Of a stretch of DNA of 64,000 bases, positions 30,920 through 44,700 are shown piece by piece. The translations under genes were made by a program, and so were the position numbers. The notes below the pieces were generated by a model. The model saw only the letters and a program-made list of their open reading frames with translations. It made no database searches and was not told the origin of the DNA. Source of the DNA: Gymnothorax reevesii (taxonomy: Eukaryota > Chordata > Actinopteri > Anguilliformes > Muraenidae); assembly GCA_029721435.1 (NCBI GenBank), contig CM056583.1:55240120-55304119 (forward strand), written 5' to 3'. Every line of letters starts with the position of its first letter. Position 1 is the first letter of the stretch.

Positions 30920-32320
30920 TATAACGAACAAGAAAAGACCACATTTGGGAAACTATAGCTGAAAAAAAAAATCTTGTCGTCTTTTGGTGTGACAAGAAGG
31001 ACTGCCCTTAAATACCATCTATCAGCCCAAAAGACCGCTCATGAATTGCACCTATCGGGCCGTCACGATCTATCATCCCGATGGGCGGAAAACGTCCTGA
31101 CATGAATACGACCCCAGATAATCTCTGGGCCAGATTACCAAGACCAATACATAAGCATACAATGACTAAGAAATTATTAGGAAATGACCAAGTGATGATC
31201 AATGGCCTGCACTTAAAACATGCTTAAAATACTGGTGATATTGTAAAGATGACCATTATGCACAGAATATAATAATCTCTCATTTCAGCATTTTTTATTT
31301 AAAACTGAAACATCTTCATATCATATCCCATGAAAGATTGACGCCGAATGTCAACACTTATAAGCCCAGCTAACTATTTTGTGCTGTTTGCTATAGGACG
31401 TCATCACCCCAAAAAAAAAAAAAAATCCTCTGTCAAAAGCCTCAAAGTGAATTAAGTTGATTCATAGCATTAAATGAGTTACGTTCTTAAATCAGCTTGC
31501 TTTAATGACTGCAGCTTGTCAGTTCCTACAACGCAAGTACTTGCAGGCAGCAGGCCAATTCAAAAACAGACATTAAATGATAATCTAATTGTGCCCCAAG
31601 AGATAATCATCCACGTCCTAAAAACGCTTCCAATCTCTGAAATCTCTCCACAGTGCTTAATGGTATGAAAGTGATGTGATGGACCACCAAGCGCATGTAG
31701 ATCCGTTGTACGATCTTTAGTAATTTATTATAATAGTGCCAGAGTCGAAAAGGTCTAACAGCAGAAATTTTTTGTCACATTGGTGATATAAATGTAATTT
31801 ACAGTTTGTGGCTAAACCACACCATTAATTATCCTACATCTGCTAGCGAGAGGCAAGCGGGGGAGCAGTTCTTAACCGCAGCAAAAAATTCAGCTTTGAA
31901 ACTTCACTCGATATGGATTGTAGCATATTATTTTGGTAGATAAAAACTTATGAAATCATATAAAAGATCCACATCTTATTCTAAGAAATTTTTACTTTGA
32001 GAATATGGACATAAAGCTGCAATGTTCTTAATGAAAATTTAGGATCATGAGAGCTGGAAACAAGCCTCCACAGCCACTGATGGAATATAATTCTACTAAA
32101 AGTTAATGGTCAAAGGAAGTCTGATAATTTTTAAAGTATGTCTTCTTTAGCCAGATAGGGTTAGAATATCCCCTTGGACTATAGGAATCAGGTTATTATG
32201 GGACATACAATTATTGCACTTGTCTAAGGAAACTCTTAAGTTATCCCAGATTTCTTTGTCATGGATTTGAAACAAACTTGGAATAAACTGACAAACTGCC
32301 TTGAAATACCCATTGTGACA
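30920..32320. other. Intergenic stretch without recognised features
   Basis: AT-rich spacer with an A13-14 run near 31411 and only short open frames. No gene or complete repeat was recognised. Confidence 0.5.
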
Positions 32321-32339
32321 CCTACATTTGTTTTGTATG

Positions 32340-33490
32340 AGTGTCATGCCAGGCATGCTAATTTTAGCAATAAAAGGGCATTGAAATTTGAATGGTTCGA
32401 CCGCAACTCAGCTGCCGATACAAGGGAAAGGCCATTGGTTGGCCACAAGATGGGGCAAGCTCTGAGAACTGTGGCTCAGCATCTAAATATGAGCCAAAGT
32501 GCCATTAGCTGACTCTGGCAGCGGTTCAGGACTACTAATGCTGTTCAAAATGGCCCCCGTACTGGAAGACTGATCAACAGCAGCACTAGAAGACCACTTC
32601 CTGATGATAGCGTTTGCAACAGCGCTTTGTGACCGCATAACATCTTCAGGATCAACTCAAGAGCTGCCAGAGGCACCAACGTGTCTGACGAGACCATTAG
32701 GAACACCTGCAAGACTGAGGTTTGTGATGCCAGCGTCCTGCAGTCCAACCACTGCTGCTTGTCAATCATAGAAGGGTTTGTTGAGATTGGTGTAGAAGTC
32801 ATAACCGGTGAAAGCGTGATAAGTGGGCAGGGACAATGTTTACAGATGAGTCACGCTTCTCACTCCAGTTCAGTAATGACCTTGATCGTGTGTACTGTCA
32901 TCAAGGAGAGAGATTTGCTGATGTCAACATTGCACTGCGTCAATCATCTGGAGGAGGAAGTGTGATGGTGTGGGCAAGGAAATGCATGAATCACAGAACC
33001 TTTCTGTACATCAGTGGAAATTTGACTGGTCAGCGTTCTCTCACCAAGATTGTTCAACCTCTGGAATTGCTACTTCTGGACATAATTGGACCAGGACCTA
33101 GGTGCAAGGAGGGCATCGTAAGACCTTGTCCTCCCAGGGTGGTGAGCGACCTCCTGCAGCAGCGGAACGTTCAGTGCTTGGATTGGCCTGCATATTCACC
33201 CAACTTTTCACCCATTGAGCATGAGTTGGATGAACTAGGGTCGCAAGTTCAATGACATCACCTCCCTGCCAGCAACCTCTGGCAACTGGTTCAGCAATTA
33301 GTGGCAGAATGGCGAGCGATCGCTCAACATTTTCAATGCCTGGAGAACTGCATGCACCGATGTTGTGAAGAATGTGTGAATGATAACTGCAACTACACTA
33401 GTTCCTGAAGCTCATGCATCCTGTGTGAACATCATTTTGGGGAGTGAGAGTGTTTTTTTTCCATCAGACTAATAAACTAGTGTCAAAATG
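32340..33490 (+). mobile_element. Heavily decayed Tc1-like transposon
   Basis: The transposase relic reads, in several frames, MGQALRTVAQHLNMSQSAIS, then a stop, LWQRFRTT, ..., MFTDESRFSLQFSNDLDRVY (first Asp), GGGSVMVWARK and LDWPAYSPNFSPIEHELDEL (Glu region). The second Asp motif was not found. The termini are unclear; GACACTAGTTTATTAGTCTG on the - strand near 33490 may mark the right end. Confidence 0.75.
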
Positions 33491-34084
33491 AAGTTCTCTC
33501 GCATTTTTTGTGTTCTTGAACCAAAAAAGAAATATTTTGTCATTGTCGTCATCATTTTAGCTTGTTATCTTACATTTAATTACACAGATTAAAGCCACAA
33601 GATTAAAAACCACCAGCCTCACGTAGCTTAAATCTCCCTTGTGCTGGCACTTCTGGCAAAACGGCTCCATCAAACTGACGTAATTTTAATTCCCACAATC
33701 AGGGTTTCCCAGCAGAACGTTTTTTCAAGTATCACACAGCCTCCACCAGCTTGTCTCATTCCCAATGTGCTTCCTGATGCCATATCTTCCCACACACTTA
33801 CCAGCCCGAAGCGCACGATGTAAAAGAAAATGGGACTCTCTGGATCTGGCGACCTTTAACTGCTCCAAGGTTCAGTTCTAAAGCTCAGGTGCCCATTTGG
33901 GGCACTTTTAGTGGTGGACTGGGGTTGGAGTGGGCACTACAACTGGTCTGCAAGCTAAAAAGTATAATACATGAGGTTTGATGCACTTTGTTGAAACACA
34001 TTCTTCATATTAATATTATTGAAATTCTCAGACTTGTGCCACCGTCGCCCTTCTCTTAGTTCCAAGAGAGTTTAGCTTTCATAG

Positions 34085-34430
34085 CTCTCATGCATCGATG
34101 AGCCTTGGGCACCCAGAACCATGTTGCCAGTTGATGTTTTTTCCTCCTTTGGACCACTGTCAGTGGGTACTCGCATCTGGTCACAGGGAGCACCCCAAAT
34201 ATCTTGCAACTTCAGAGATGCCCTAACCCACAAGTCAGGCCATAAAGATTTGGCCTTTTTCAAAGCTGTTCAGTTCTTTTATCTCCCACATCCAACAAAC
34301 AATATGAGAACCAGCTGTTATCTTACCGTTGAACATCTGTCTGCAGACATTGACATGTGCCATTATCATGAAATCAAAATTTTTTGCGGCATCTGCCAGT
34401 GGCTTTAATGTTTTGACTCATTGATGTATA
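34085..34430. repeat. Probable old interspersed repeat
   Basis: Blocks such as GCCTTGGGCACCCAGAACC, CCTTTGGACCACTGTCAGTG and ATTTGGCCTTTTTCAAA, in this order, resemble a widespread fish interspersed repeat known to me. It is diverged, and its class is not certain from this sequence. Confidence 0.4.
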
Positions 34431-35224
34431 AATAACAGCAGGAAACAACCTAAAGCTGCGTTTCCACCAAACGCATAATGAAGTCAATGCAAAGATGCGA
34501 ATACACACAAAGACGCTAGTTTGCGCTAGGCGATGCGAATCAGGCGGGAGACGTGGCGCAACGCGACATGAATGGTTTGCGTGACTGCACGAAGTCTGCA
34601 TTTCGCTCCATGTCAAAATATTCTTGTGTGAAAAATTTGCAGGAGTAGAGCAGTGTTCAGAATTGCATCATTGCTACCAGCAGCATCATTAGCTAGTTAA
34701 GCCACCCAAGCGTCAAATTCAACCCGCAGTTAGCTGCATTGTTTGAGATAATGGGAACGCTAAATGCCTAGCTGGTATGCTAGCTAGCAGTGTTAAATAA
34801 CCTTAGGATCACAGTTTCACACAAAAGTAGTAGTTTAGCTGAACATCGAATGTGACATCATTTTTGTGAATATTTCTATTCTCAAGCTGGCAGAATGTTC
34901 ATAAAGTAAAATGTCTGCGACGTTGGCATAGCAACATTAGTGTCGCCATCTTGATTATTTTTGGAGATTGCAAGTAGTACCGCCCCTTAAGTGCAAACAA
35001 GGCTCAACTAGCATTACTATTGGTCAGCAGTGTGAATTCACGTGTCAATCCTTTGCAAAGTTGTTCTCAAATGGAAGTGAATGGGATCTTTCCGCGAACT
35101 TGGCGGAAAATCTTCAAAGCAAAAAATTAAGATAGCCCTGCAAAGCGGGCATTACCCGTCAATGCCTGGATTGTTTCAAATGAAAATAAACTGTCGATGT
35201 CCTTTCCAAATGGAAAGTCCTTTT

Positions 35225-35495
35225 TCAAAATGGCTGTGACAGCCATATTTGACTTCAGATAACAACCTAAATCGATAGGCTTGTGACTAGCTGTACCCCG
35301 ATGTCCTAACCAAAAATCGTGATGATTGGTGGTGGCGTTTTTCAGTTATCGCACAGAATGGAAATTCAAGGCGGCTTTGGCAGCCATATTTGATTTCAGA
35401 TCGTGGCCGAAATCGATAGGCTTGCGTTGTAACTGTTCCTCGATGTCCTGACCAAAATCGTGATGATCGGTGATGGCTTTTTTTCAGTTATCGGG
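35225..35495. repeat. Two-copy tandem repeat, period about 141 bp
   Basis: ATCGATAGGC at 35271 recurs at 35412 as ATCGATAGG, and both units contain GCAGCCATATTTGA-like and CAAAA(A)TCGTGATGAT blocks followed by TTTTTCAGTTATCG. Confidence 0.7.
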
Positions 35496-35499
35496 ACTG

Positions 35500-38390
35500 A
35501 GACGTAAAGAGAGGTTTAAAATAAATTTATGAAAATGACAACCATCTATGAAAATTATGGAGGCACCTCACTTAGCATCGCCGAAAACAAGGAAACACTC
35601 ATTGGGATAATATGGAAAAGGCAGCATCTGCTCTCAGATTGTTGCATAACTTTTCCAGCTTGCGCGCTATGTTGAGAGGAAATTGCCCAATGTGACCACA
35701 GAGCAGGTGCCAGAGTAATGCAGTGCTGAAGTGCTCACATGACCTCACCATGCTCCTAAGGAACAATCTGCTGGGGGCCCTTTCCTCAAAACATCCAACA
35801 CCTTCAATGTATGTTTACACATTGGATATTTTTGGGGATTAAGACACTACCACCAAACTTATCAAACATCCTAGTTTAAAACATCTGGAACACTGCCCAT
35901 TTTTCCACGGTGATATTTTTGTGAAAAAAATACAATTATATCTTCACTCAAGACATATTCCTCAACACTAAATTTATTTTTTCACAACTAAAAATTAACA
36001 AAGAAATAACAGCAAAAACATTAAAATACTGATAATACCATCTCCTAAAGACTGAACTTCAAACCCTAACAATACAGTTCTGAAAAAGCATTTAGAAATA
36101 CTAATTCTCAATAATGACATTTCAAAATGGAAGTTGTAAGGTTACATTAAGGGGCATATTTTCGTGATTCAACGACAGCTGCACTGGCTTTAAGGTTACA
36201 CAAAATACTGGCACAAAATCAGATTTATCGTACATAAAAGACCATTTACAGGCCCAGACCATGATGTGAATCTATGCTCACACAGACAAGACTGACTGGA
36301 TTTTCACATACCATACTGAGACGATGCACATTTTATACCACCAAAAGCATCAAGTGCAAACATGAAAACATGCGAAAAGATTTTTGACAAGGAAAATACA
36401 GAATTTACCATAACATTTTGAAATCAAGTTTTATCTCACTAAACGTCTCAAATCATCAGTGCATACTACTTTATTTCTTGTGGATATTGGTTAAACAATG
36501 AAAAGTCCCACCCCTGATTAGAAGGCTGGTTGCGGCTACATGATTAATACTTTAGCAGCTTCCTTGACTTTTCACAAATTAAATTTTTTTGTTTCTTATG
36601 TGCCTAAATATAAAGCGGGAATGCTCACCCAGCATGCATTTGGGCAGCCTACGCAGCTGATGCATTAAGTGCTTAATGTACGCTTACGCGAAGAGCTCAG
36701 TAATCAAAGCTGATTTTGACGGGGCAATCTGAGCAGCTCCATCAGGAATTGTGCAGGGAGAGGGGGATTCGTTTAGGAAAGAAATGCATGTCACCTCTGG
36801 TCCCACTAGCCACTTTTCTCTTTCACCTGTATCAGATGCACATTTCAAACTGCCGAAAAAACAGCATTTGTGCAACATGCTTACAGCTGGAACTGACTCA
36901 GAATTGAGAGCAAACCAAATAATCCAACAATGAGGTGCTGACCATAAAACTTTTTCCAAGCTGTACATGCAGAGAATATTTATGAGCTCTCTATTAATCT
37001 ACAACACAACGATTTTAGCTTGCGAGTAATATTCAGTATGAGTAAATACAGTTTATCCGACTGGAACCACTGTGGTGCCATTGCTTGCCAAGTGATGTCG
37101 TGTACATTTGGATCTGGCACCAGAACAGATATCTGGACATGCCATTCCATCTAGCCTCAGCATAAGCAATGGCGAGAGAGTCCCCATTTTTCTCAGTCAA
37201 GTTCAGAGAGGTTATAAGAAACAAACATGTTTTTAGAGAAGGAAGGAAATTCATGTTACATACAGATAGCACTGTGCAAAATTCTCAGGAACACTGCATT
37301 TATTTTAATTCAAATCTGGCCTTTTTCCCTTTTCGACACCTGTGTTGCTTGAGAAATTATAAGTTTACATGCTAGTTTAAAAATAATCTTGCAAATAAAT
37401 GCTTGTATTTCATTTAAGGAAGTAAATACAGATGATATATCTGGCCTTGACAGAGCCCTGATCTGAACATTAGTCAGGTTATAAGGGATTACCAGACCTT
37501 TCCTTTGCAGAAGAACTATGGCACATCCTCCAGGATGCTGAGAACTGAATTATCTTACCAAATAAAACTATAAAACTGCAGTTCAGCTATCCTAAGGTAA
37601 CAGACCGTAAGACAAAATATCACAGATTTTGTTTTCAACAGTGTACAACATTCAATAGCCCTTTTTTCAATAATTAGAATGTTTTAATTAAATTTTTATT
37701 GAATGCACTTCTGCCTTACAAAACCATTTTAAAATGCACCCAAGACACTTGCATGGTGCTATTTTATAGATTTGTAGATTTAAGTCCTTGCTCAAAAACT
37801 GATCCATAGATGCAGCAACACTTTTTAGTCCATTATGAATGTAGCTAAATGTGTCTCCCGCGAGCTTTCATATATTCAGTGTACTCCATAAAATACCAAA
37901 CCTCTAATATTTTGCTGCAGATGCAGCTGGCATCATCCACTGGCAAACATTAATATTATTGAAGCCTGTAATTTATCAGTAAAGATTCAGTTGCCATTGA
38001 TGACGCACTCCTACAATACAGTACTGCCTTCTCGGAATGACCAAATAGTTTTCAAATTGGCCCTTACTTCGGTCAATCATTAAATATGCCTAATTCAGGG
38101 TTATTCCAACTCCAAACCCACTAAGCAAATCACAGGGGAAAGAGTAAATTCCATGTCAATTCAGGGAAATATCATGGGAAAATTTGAGAAAATGCAATTC
38201 AGCACACGTCCTTGAAATGATCAATCTGAGATGCAAGTCACCCATCCCCATGAAATAGCAACAGAGACAAAGTTGAAACAGTTCTTTAGAGAAGAATGGA
38301 CAAGGCAGCTGGAGTGAGGTACATGCACTTGCCACTCAGCGACATGACATTCTTCTTTTGGAGGGCAAGGCATCCACATGGCTCCATCTC
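35500..38390 (-). other. Probable il31ra 3' untranslated and downstream region
   Basis: This lies directly 3' of the - strand stop at 38391. Inverse polyadenylation signals (TTTATT on +) occur at 37695-37700 and 37299-37304, so a 0.7 to 1.1 kb UTR is possible. I could not choose between them. No other gene was seen. Confidence 0.4.
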
Positions 38391-38786
38391 TCATCCTATT
38401 GGACAGATCTGGCCATCTCTAATCATTTCTGCAGAGACGTATGCCTGCACTAATGTGGGAAACCACAGAGGTTTAGAGTCAGGTGAAGTCCCTCTCTCCC
38501 TCTCCAAGGATGGTGTGGGTTTCCTGTCATCACAAGGATAAACTCTCCCATTTACGGACTGGATGCAATTCTTCATGTAGGGGCTGAGGGGCCGGCTCTC
38601 CTCCAAACACTGCCCAAACTGAGAGAATTTCATTGGATCAGGGCCCACGTCAGAGGCGGGGTTTGCCAGCCTGTCAGGAGACAGTGGCAGAGTCTCCTCC
38701 GGAGGGATGGGTTTGGGGGCGGCGACATCAAACGAAGAGATACTCAGATTCTCCGAGCAGCTCTCTTTGAAAGGCATCAGGAGGGG
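38391..38786 (-). CDS. il31ra: il31ra last exon: cytoplasmic tail
   Basis: Acceptor CCTCTGCAG, phase 0, 131 residues, stop TGA. It reads PLLMPFKESCSENLSISSFD, then PKPIPPEETLPLSPDR, FSQFGQCLEESRPLSPYMKN, RVYPCDD and LVQAYVSAEMIRDGQICPIG. SENLSISSFDV may correspond to the il6st Box 2 stretch [10 protein letters not shown]. Tyrosines are in PYMKN, VYPC and AYVS; none is a YxxQ STAT3 motif. The PYMKN region resembles the end of mammalian IL31RA. The tail is short. Confidence 0.88.
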   Translation of the reverse strand, partial: PLLMPFKESCSENLSISSFDVAAPKPIPPEETLPLSPDRLANPASDVGPDPMKFSQFGQCLEESRPLSPYMKNCIQSVNGRVYPCDDRKPTPSLERERGTSPDSKPLWFPTLVQAYVSAEMIRDGQICPIG

Positions 38787-41700
38787 CTGCAGAGGTAAAG
38801 GCAATTATGCAACAAAGGATACATTCAAATACAGTCTTTTTTTAACGCAGCATACTATTTAAGCAAACTGCTCATTTTGAAGAAGGCCTTCGGCAAAAAT
38901 GGAGCGTCAGCGTTAGTTCAGACAGGCACGGAAGTCAGTCATGGCTCCACCCCTTGTCCAATCGCATTGGGCTTCAGCGTCAAGTACCTCATTTGCGCGT
39001 CTTTCTAAATAAGCCGGCGCTCTCCATCTCAACTAACTGAGTAGTTTGAACGTCAAGTTACGAGATTGGCGCGAAAATGGAGGTGGAAGGGACAGATTGA
39101 GGGAAAAAGGAAAAAAGAACATGAAGTAGAGGATGAAATATTCCTGGTGGGGATGAAATTAGTTGGAAAAAGTGGAGAAACTTGTCGTGTCTTTAGTGAT
39201 ACACTTTGTGGGCAGATTCGTCAAACAAGAAGTTGGAAATGTAAAAACAGTAAGGGTATGCAGAAGTGGACTGGTGATTATTGAGTGCAAATCTTTGAGA
39301 CTGCAAGATAGAGCTTTGAAGATTAGAGAGTTTGATATGATGCCAGTTACTTGTTTCTCGTTGCGTAGCCGACCCACTGTTAAGGGAGTTATGTGAAGTG
39401 TTGCTGTCGATAAAAGTGGAAATATTCTTGGAAATTGAAGGGGTATATGGAGCACAACGCTTAAAGAGTTATAAAGATGGCAAGGCAACAGATAGCTTGT
39501 CAGTGTTGCTAGAATTTGAAAATGAACTTCCTGACTGAGTAATGTGATTACGTAAGTTACAGGGTGCGAGCATTTGAAAGTGCTCCATTAAGATGCTTTC
39601 GCTGCCAGGAATATGGACATGTGGCTGCGGTGTGTCGCAAGAGAGACTATGGGTGTAGGTGGAGTACAAAACCCAAAACCAGTGAAGTTGGCACGTTGTG
39701 CAAATCGTAAATAAAAACAGAATACAATGATTTGCAAATCCTTTTCAACCTATATTCAATTGAATACACTGCAAAGACAAGTTACTTAATGTTCGAACAG
39801 GTAAGCTTTGTAATTTTTTGCAAATATTAGCTCATTTGGAATTTGATGCCAGCAACATGTTTCAAAAAAGCTGGCACAAGTGGAAAAAAAGACTGAGATA
39901 GTTGAGGAATGCTCATCAAACACTTATTTGGAACATCCCACAGGTGAACGGGCTAATTGGGAACAGGTGGGTGCCATGATTGGGTATAAAAGCAGCTTCC
40001 CTGAAGTGCTCAGTCATTCACAAACAAGGATGGGGCAAGGGTCACCACTAAGTGAACATATGCGTGAGCTGATTGTCGAACAGTTTAAAAACAACATTCC
40101 TCAACAAGCTATTGCAAGAAATTTAGGGATTTCATCAACTATGGTCCGTAATATCGTCGAAAACAAACATTGAATGCCCGTGACCTTCGATCCCTCAGGC
40201 GGTACTGCATCAAAAACAGACATCAGTGTGTAAAGGACATCACCACATGGGCTCAGGAACAATTCAGAAAACCACTGTCAGTAACTACAGTTCGTTGCTA
40301 CATCTGCATCTCAGAAAAGCTTCAAAAATGGGTCTCCTCAGTTCCCAAACGTTTACTGAGTGTCGTTAAAAGGAAAGGCGATGTAACACAGTGGTAAAAA
40401 GGCCTCTGTGCCAACTTTTTTGCAATGTGCTGCTGCCTTTAAATTCTAAGTTAATGATCATTTGCAAACAAACAATTAAGTTTCACAGTTTGAACATTAA
40501 ACATCTTGTCGTTGCAGTGTATTCAATTGAATATAAGTTGTAAAGGATTTGCAAATCATTGTATTCTGTTTTTACCTACGATTTACATAACGTGCCAATT
40601 TCACTGGTTTTGGGTTTTGTAGAAAAGAGGGTTGCACAGAACTGGATTGTGAACTGCCAGAGGAAAACGCTGTGTGCTATCACTGTGGGGGAAATCACGA
40701 GACTGGTACGAAAGTGTGTGAAAGATGGAAATTTGAAAGTGAGGTGGGAAGGACAAGGACAAAAAATAAAGTATCATACACAGAAGCCTGTAAACGGATA
40801 TGGGTAGAAAAGGGAATGGGGAAGGAGGTGCAGAGCACAGGAGGGATGGTGAGGGCAGAAAACAGATGCAACAAAGTAAGTTATGGATAGGAGACTGTTC
40901 TTAGCTTTTATAGCTTTGGTGATAAATTGTGCTAGTGAGATCGAGACAAAGACGGAAAGGATAAAAATGGTAGCGTGCGCAGCTCGAGAAATTGGGTATT
41001 ACAGACGAGACCGGTGATGATCTTCGGGGGATTCTGGAGGAAGGGTTCGGAGGCTTATAGGCGATAATTAGACACAATGAAAAAATGAGTTGATTCAGGA
41101 TTTGGATATGGCGATATTGAGAATTTGTTTTTTGGTTGAAGTTACCCCAAGCGAAAGTAAAATCCAGAGGCTAGCGGTAATACACCAAAAGGCCTATCAA
41201 ACCTAAAAGATGATGATCTCAACTAACCAAGCTCTACCATTCCCACCAAGACCCATTACAGATCTGTGCAAACATCCATGCCTGCAGTTCTCCAAGGTAT
41301 GAGAATCAGCACTTGAGTATTTTTCTTACCTCATGCATCATCATTATGTCTGGGCATCCTAATCCTTTCTCGGAGGAGGAATGCGTCCTATTTCAGCTGC
41401 CATCTCTCCCATCTTCGCAGTCAGATCATGGCAGGTAATGACGGTAACTTGGTTAAAGTTTTTTAAGTTTGTCCGAATCTGGTTTAGGCGAGAAACGCCT
41501 AATGGACTACGGGGACATTTCTGTCATTCTGAAGGACAATGATCCGAGACCGTTAAAAAATCTTACCATGACAGAGTTTACTGTGGCATTCGGTGTATTA
41601 AGGGATGTGATTTGTAAAATGTACCTGGGACGCAGGGTCAAGCTAGACACTTATTTGGCTACCATTCCTGATCTAGCTCTATCTTACGGGGGCACTTGTT

Positions 41701-44700
41701 TACGAGTATCATAAGTACTTTTCAGTTAAAGCTGCTTATTCTTCCAAAAGTCTTGTCAAAGCCTGGATTCGTCTCAGGTCGATTTGGCGTTAGTAAGCAG
41801 GCATTTTACACCGTGGTATCTTCTGCACTATCTGCGGAGCGTTCTCCCATTCCTCCCCCCTCTGCCCTAAAATCATTGCCGAGTCCCAACCCCACGTGAC
41901 AGCCCTCACCATACCTCTGCCACCGATCCCAAGTTTTTCCGGAGACGGCCATCTGAAGTTTGTGTGCGCTTGCAGCAAGCTGCGTCTGCCGGTGTTCAGA
42001 CAAATTTTTCTACCTATCAAAATATGCTACCTCGCGGTTCTGCGCTTGCACAAACAAATTCTCTGACTGTTTTCTCGCTCATAATATAGGGATCTTCAAA
42101 AATCATAAAACTAGATTTATTTTCAGAGCACATTTCGACCTGTAAGCAAACATATATTTGCATGTACACACTGGGTTTTCCTGAAAATGCAGAAATTACA
42201 TGATAATGGCGTATATGGGCATATATCTTTCAACAAACTTATCCTACTCGTTATAAAATCTGCTTACGTTATAATAACCTGACAAATAAAGTTACTTCTG
42301 TTAACCAATTCATATTGCAATATCAAGGCGAAAACAGACTTTATGATCGCTTTGCATTACAGTAGCATTTTTGACAAGGGAGCAGAATTTGACAGAACAC
42401 CGGCTAAGAAAAAAAGCATCTACCCCCCATCAAGATGCGAGAACTCCAAGACGCTGAAGGACCGCTCAGATCACCGTTTTGTCTCGTGCTTGTTGTTTGG
42501 TTTGATTAATGACTTTAGTGCGGGTTTACACGATATTCACTCCAGCGTGAAGTGCAATAACCTGCAGTCTGCCCAAGGGGGTAGGAATACACCCAGAGGT
42601 TGAAGCTCAATTGAACGCTTAAAGTAGATAGCAGATGATCAACTAGCGGTAGCTTCTCCATTCACTTTGTCTGATTTTTGACATCAAATAACTTCACACA
42701 AAAAACATTATGAGCCTTCATGTCAGCAATAATATTTTCTACAGAGAAACTATATTTTGTAGCAGACGTCTTTACTTTGTATGTCACATTATGGTCTAAT
42801 AGTAAGCATTTTTAGTCGATGGCACCAGGCTACGCTAAAAGTGATGTGAAATGCTGGGGACTTTGTCGCACATGACGTAAATTACCGGACTGTTTAGACC
42901 AGATGCCCATGACGAATCATAAACAGAAGACGATTGAGCCACATCGCTACCAAAGTGAAGTACCTATGAAGTAATAATTCGCAAAACATAACATCGAACA
43001 GAATCAGACTATACTGACAGACGCAATCGCTCGCTCGCTGGAAATTGTGTGTAACGTTTATATACCCAGACGAGTTACCGCTTCTCAGGACGTTGGTTTA
43101 CGTCTGCGAGCGACTTCAAGCCTACACACTAGACGTGGTGCCAACTGAAAACTCGTTCAATTGTGCTTCGCACTCTACCATCGAAAATAGCGCAATCCCG
43201 CCGTCCGCTTCTTTTACTGTCAAAATAGCTGTGTTCGCAATCTTCCACTCGTCCGCTCACTCCCTATTCCCTACATCGTATACATGATATAGTGCACTAC
43301 ATAAGGAATGACCAAAGGAGATTTCGGACACTACACCTGAATTCTCTGAACATGATTGCGTCAGCAAATGTGGTAGATACACTCATCTATATTAGAATAA
43401 CTGGATTGCTGACGTGATGCAGAACTGCGTTGGGAGGATGAAGCAAGCGGAAGTGGTCGGGCGGCCATATTACTATGCCCGGTAGTAAGCAATCGTTATA
43501 TATTATTCTATGGCACTAATGCACTTGCTGTAGTGAAGACGGATACACATAAATGAAATTCTAGTAATATATCGCTTATCTACCTTAACAGCAGATAATG
43601 TGTCAATGTTAGCCCAGCTAACGGTTATTATTGGAACTATTCAAATTAATGTTCGCTAACGTGATCCATCAGGTTAGCCAAAAGCTACCTAGATTACCGA
43701 ACTGAAGTTAACCAGATCAATCAATGTCATCACACGGCATAAATGATATAATCCAGTAAAACTGCTGTGTAACGCTGTCTATAATATTAGACCAGACTAA
43801 CTAATCAACAAAACCAGGTGTTGACTGGTCTAATCATTAAGGTAAATTTATGCACTTAGAAAGTCTAATGTTCTGCTGACACTCAATTGTCGTTGACGGA
43901 CAAATTTAATTCGGTCATGTTATCACTGAGGATGTAACGTTAGAGCTACTTAAACAGATAATGTGATTCACACTCGACAATGAATAGCAGGCAGTTTTAC
44001 ATACATCTACACCTCGCACAACTCACTGCACTTCTCATGTGAACGCTGATTTAGCAACCTTGATAAGTTTACATCGCGGTCTCTTCAGCGAACCCACTTT
44101 CGCTTCGCAGGAAAATTAGCCGACAGCTTCGTGGCAGCTACTGAGTGAAGACAGCACAAGAGAAAACTCAATACAAGACATCCGTTGGGATTTACACATG
44201 CGTTATGCGTGATTGAATCTCACACCCATTGTTTCTAAAGTAAAAACAGCAGTTGACAAAGTGCGAGCTTACGGCTACTTTATTTTTTCATGAAGTTTTC
44301 AAATTCCCTCACAGAGTAGTAACAATACGTGCAGGATTGACGTCTTGTCTTCTTCAGTCTCAAAGGCTTTGGACTTCAATTTCATTGTACCACTGCCCCA
44401 CTAAGGCGAGATGTAGAAAAATCCGTATTGATTTCCTATGGAACGCACTCATTGGATGCACTTAGGGCTGGGCGATATGGACAAAATCTAATATCTCGAT
44501 ATCGGTGACCGAATACCTCAATATCGATATTTTGCCGATATCAGGACAAATGTTGGTGCAAATGTATGTACACAATAATATTTTCTATAACCATTTATTA
44601 GTAATGTTGACATAACGATGAAACAGGTGCAGGCAACAGCTTCAACAGTCTTGCAAGTGCAGAAAAATGCAACCCATTACTGTAATTCAGCTTTTAAAAC

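Larger units (their letters stand above)
38898..41280. mobile_element. Nested repeat cluster in the last il31ra intron
   Basis: The outer repeat (GCGTCAGCGTTAGTTCAGAC ... TAAGCCGGCGCTCTCCATCTC, then CAAGCTCTACCATTCCCACC) is continuous at 46163-46375 but here is split by a LINE. The LINE is in turn split by a Tc1 derivative. Confidence 0.85.

Noticed and set aside
41330..41388. Candidate penultimate il31ra exon on the - strand (HSSSEKGLGCPDIMMMHE with a good GTAAGA donor, in phase with the last exon)
   Set aside because: The same bases read in the + direction form the start of a gag-like retroelement ORF that continues downstream. The - strand acceptor is poor, and the exon at 50653 already joins the last exon in phase 0 as in il6st.
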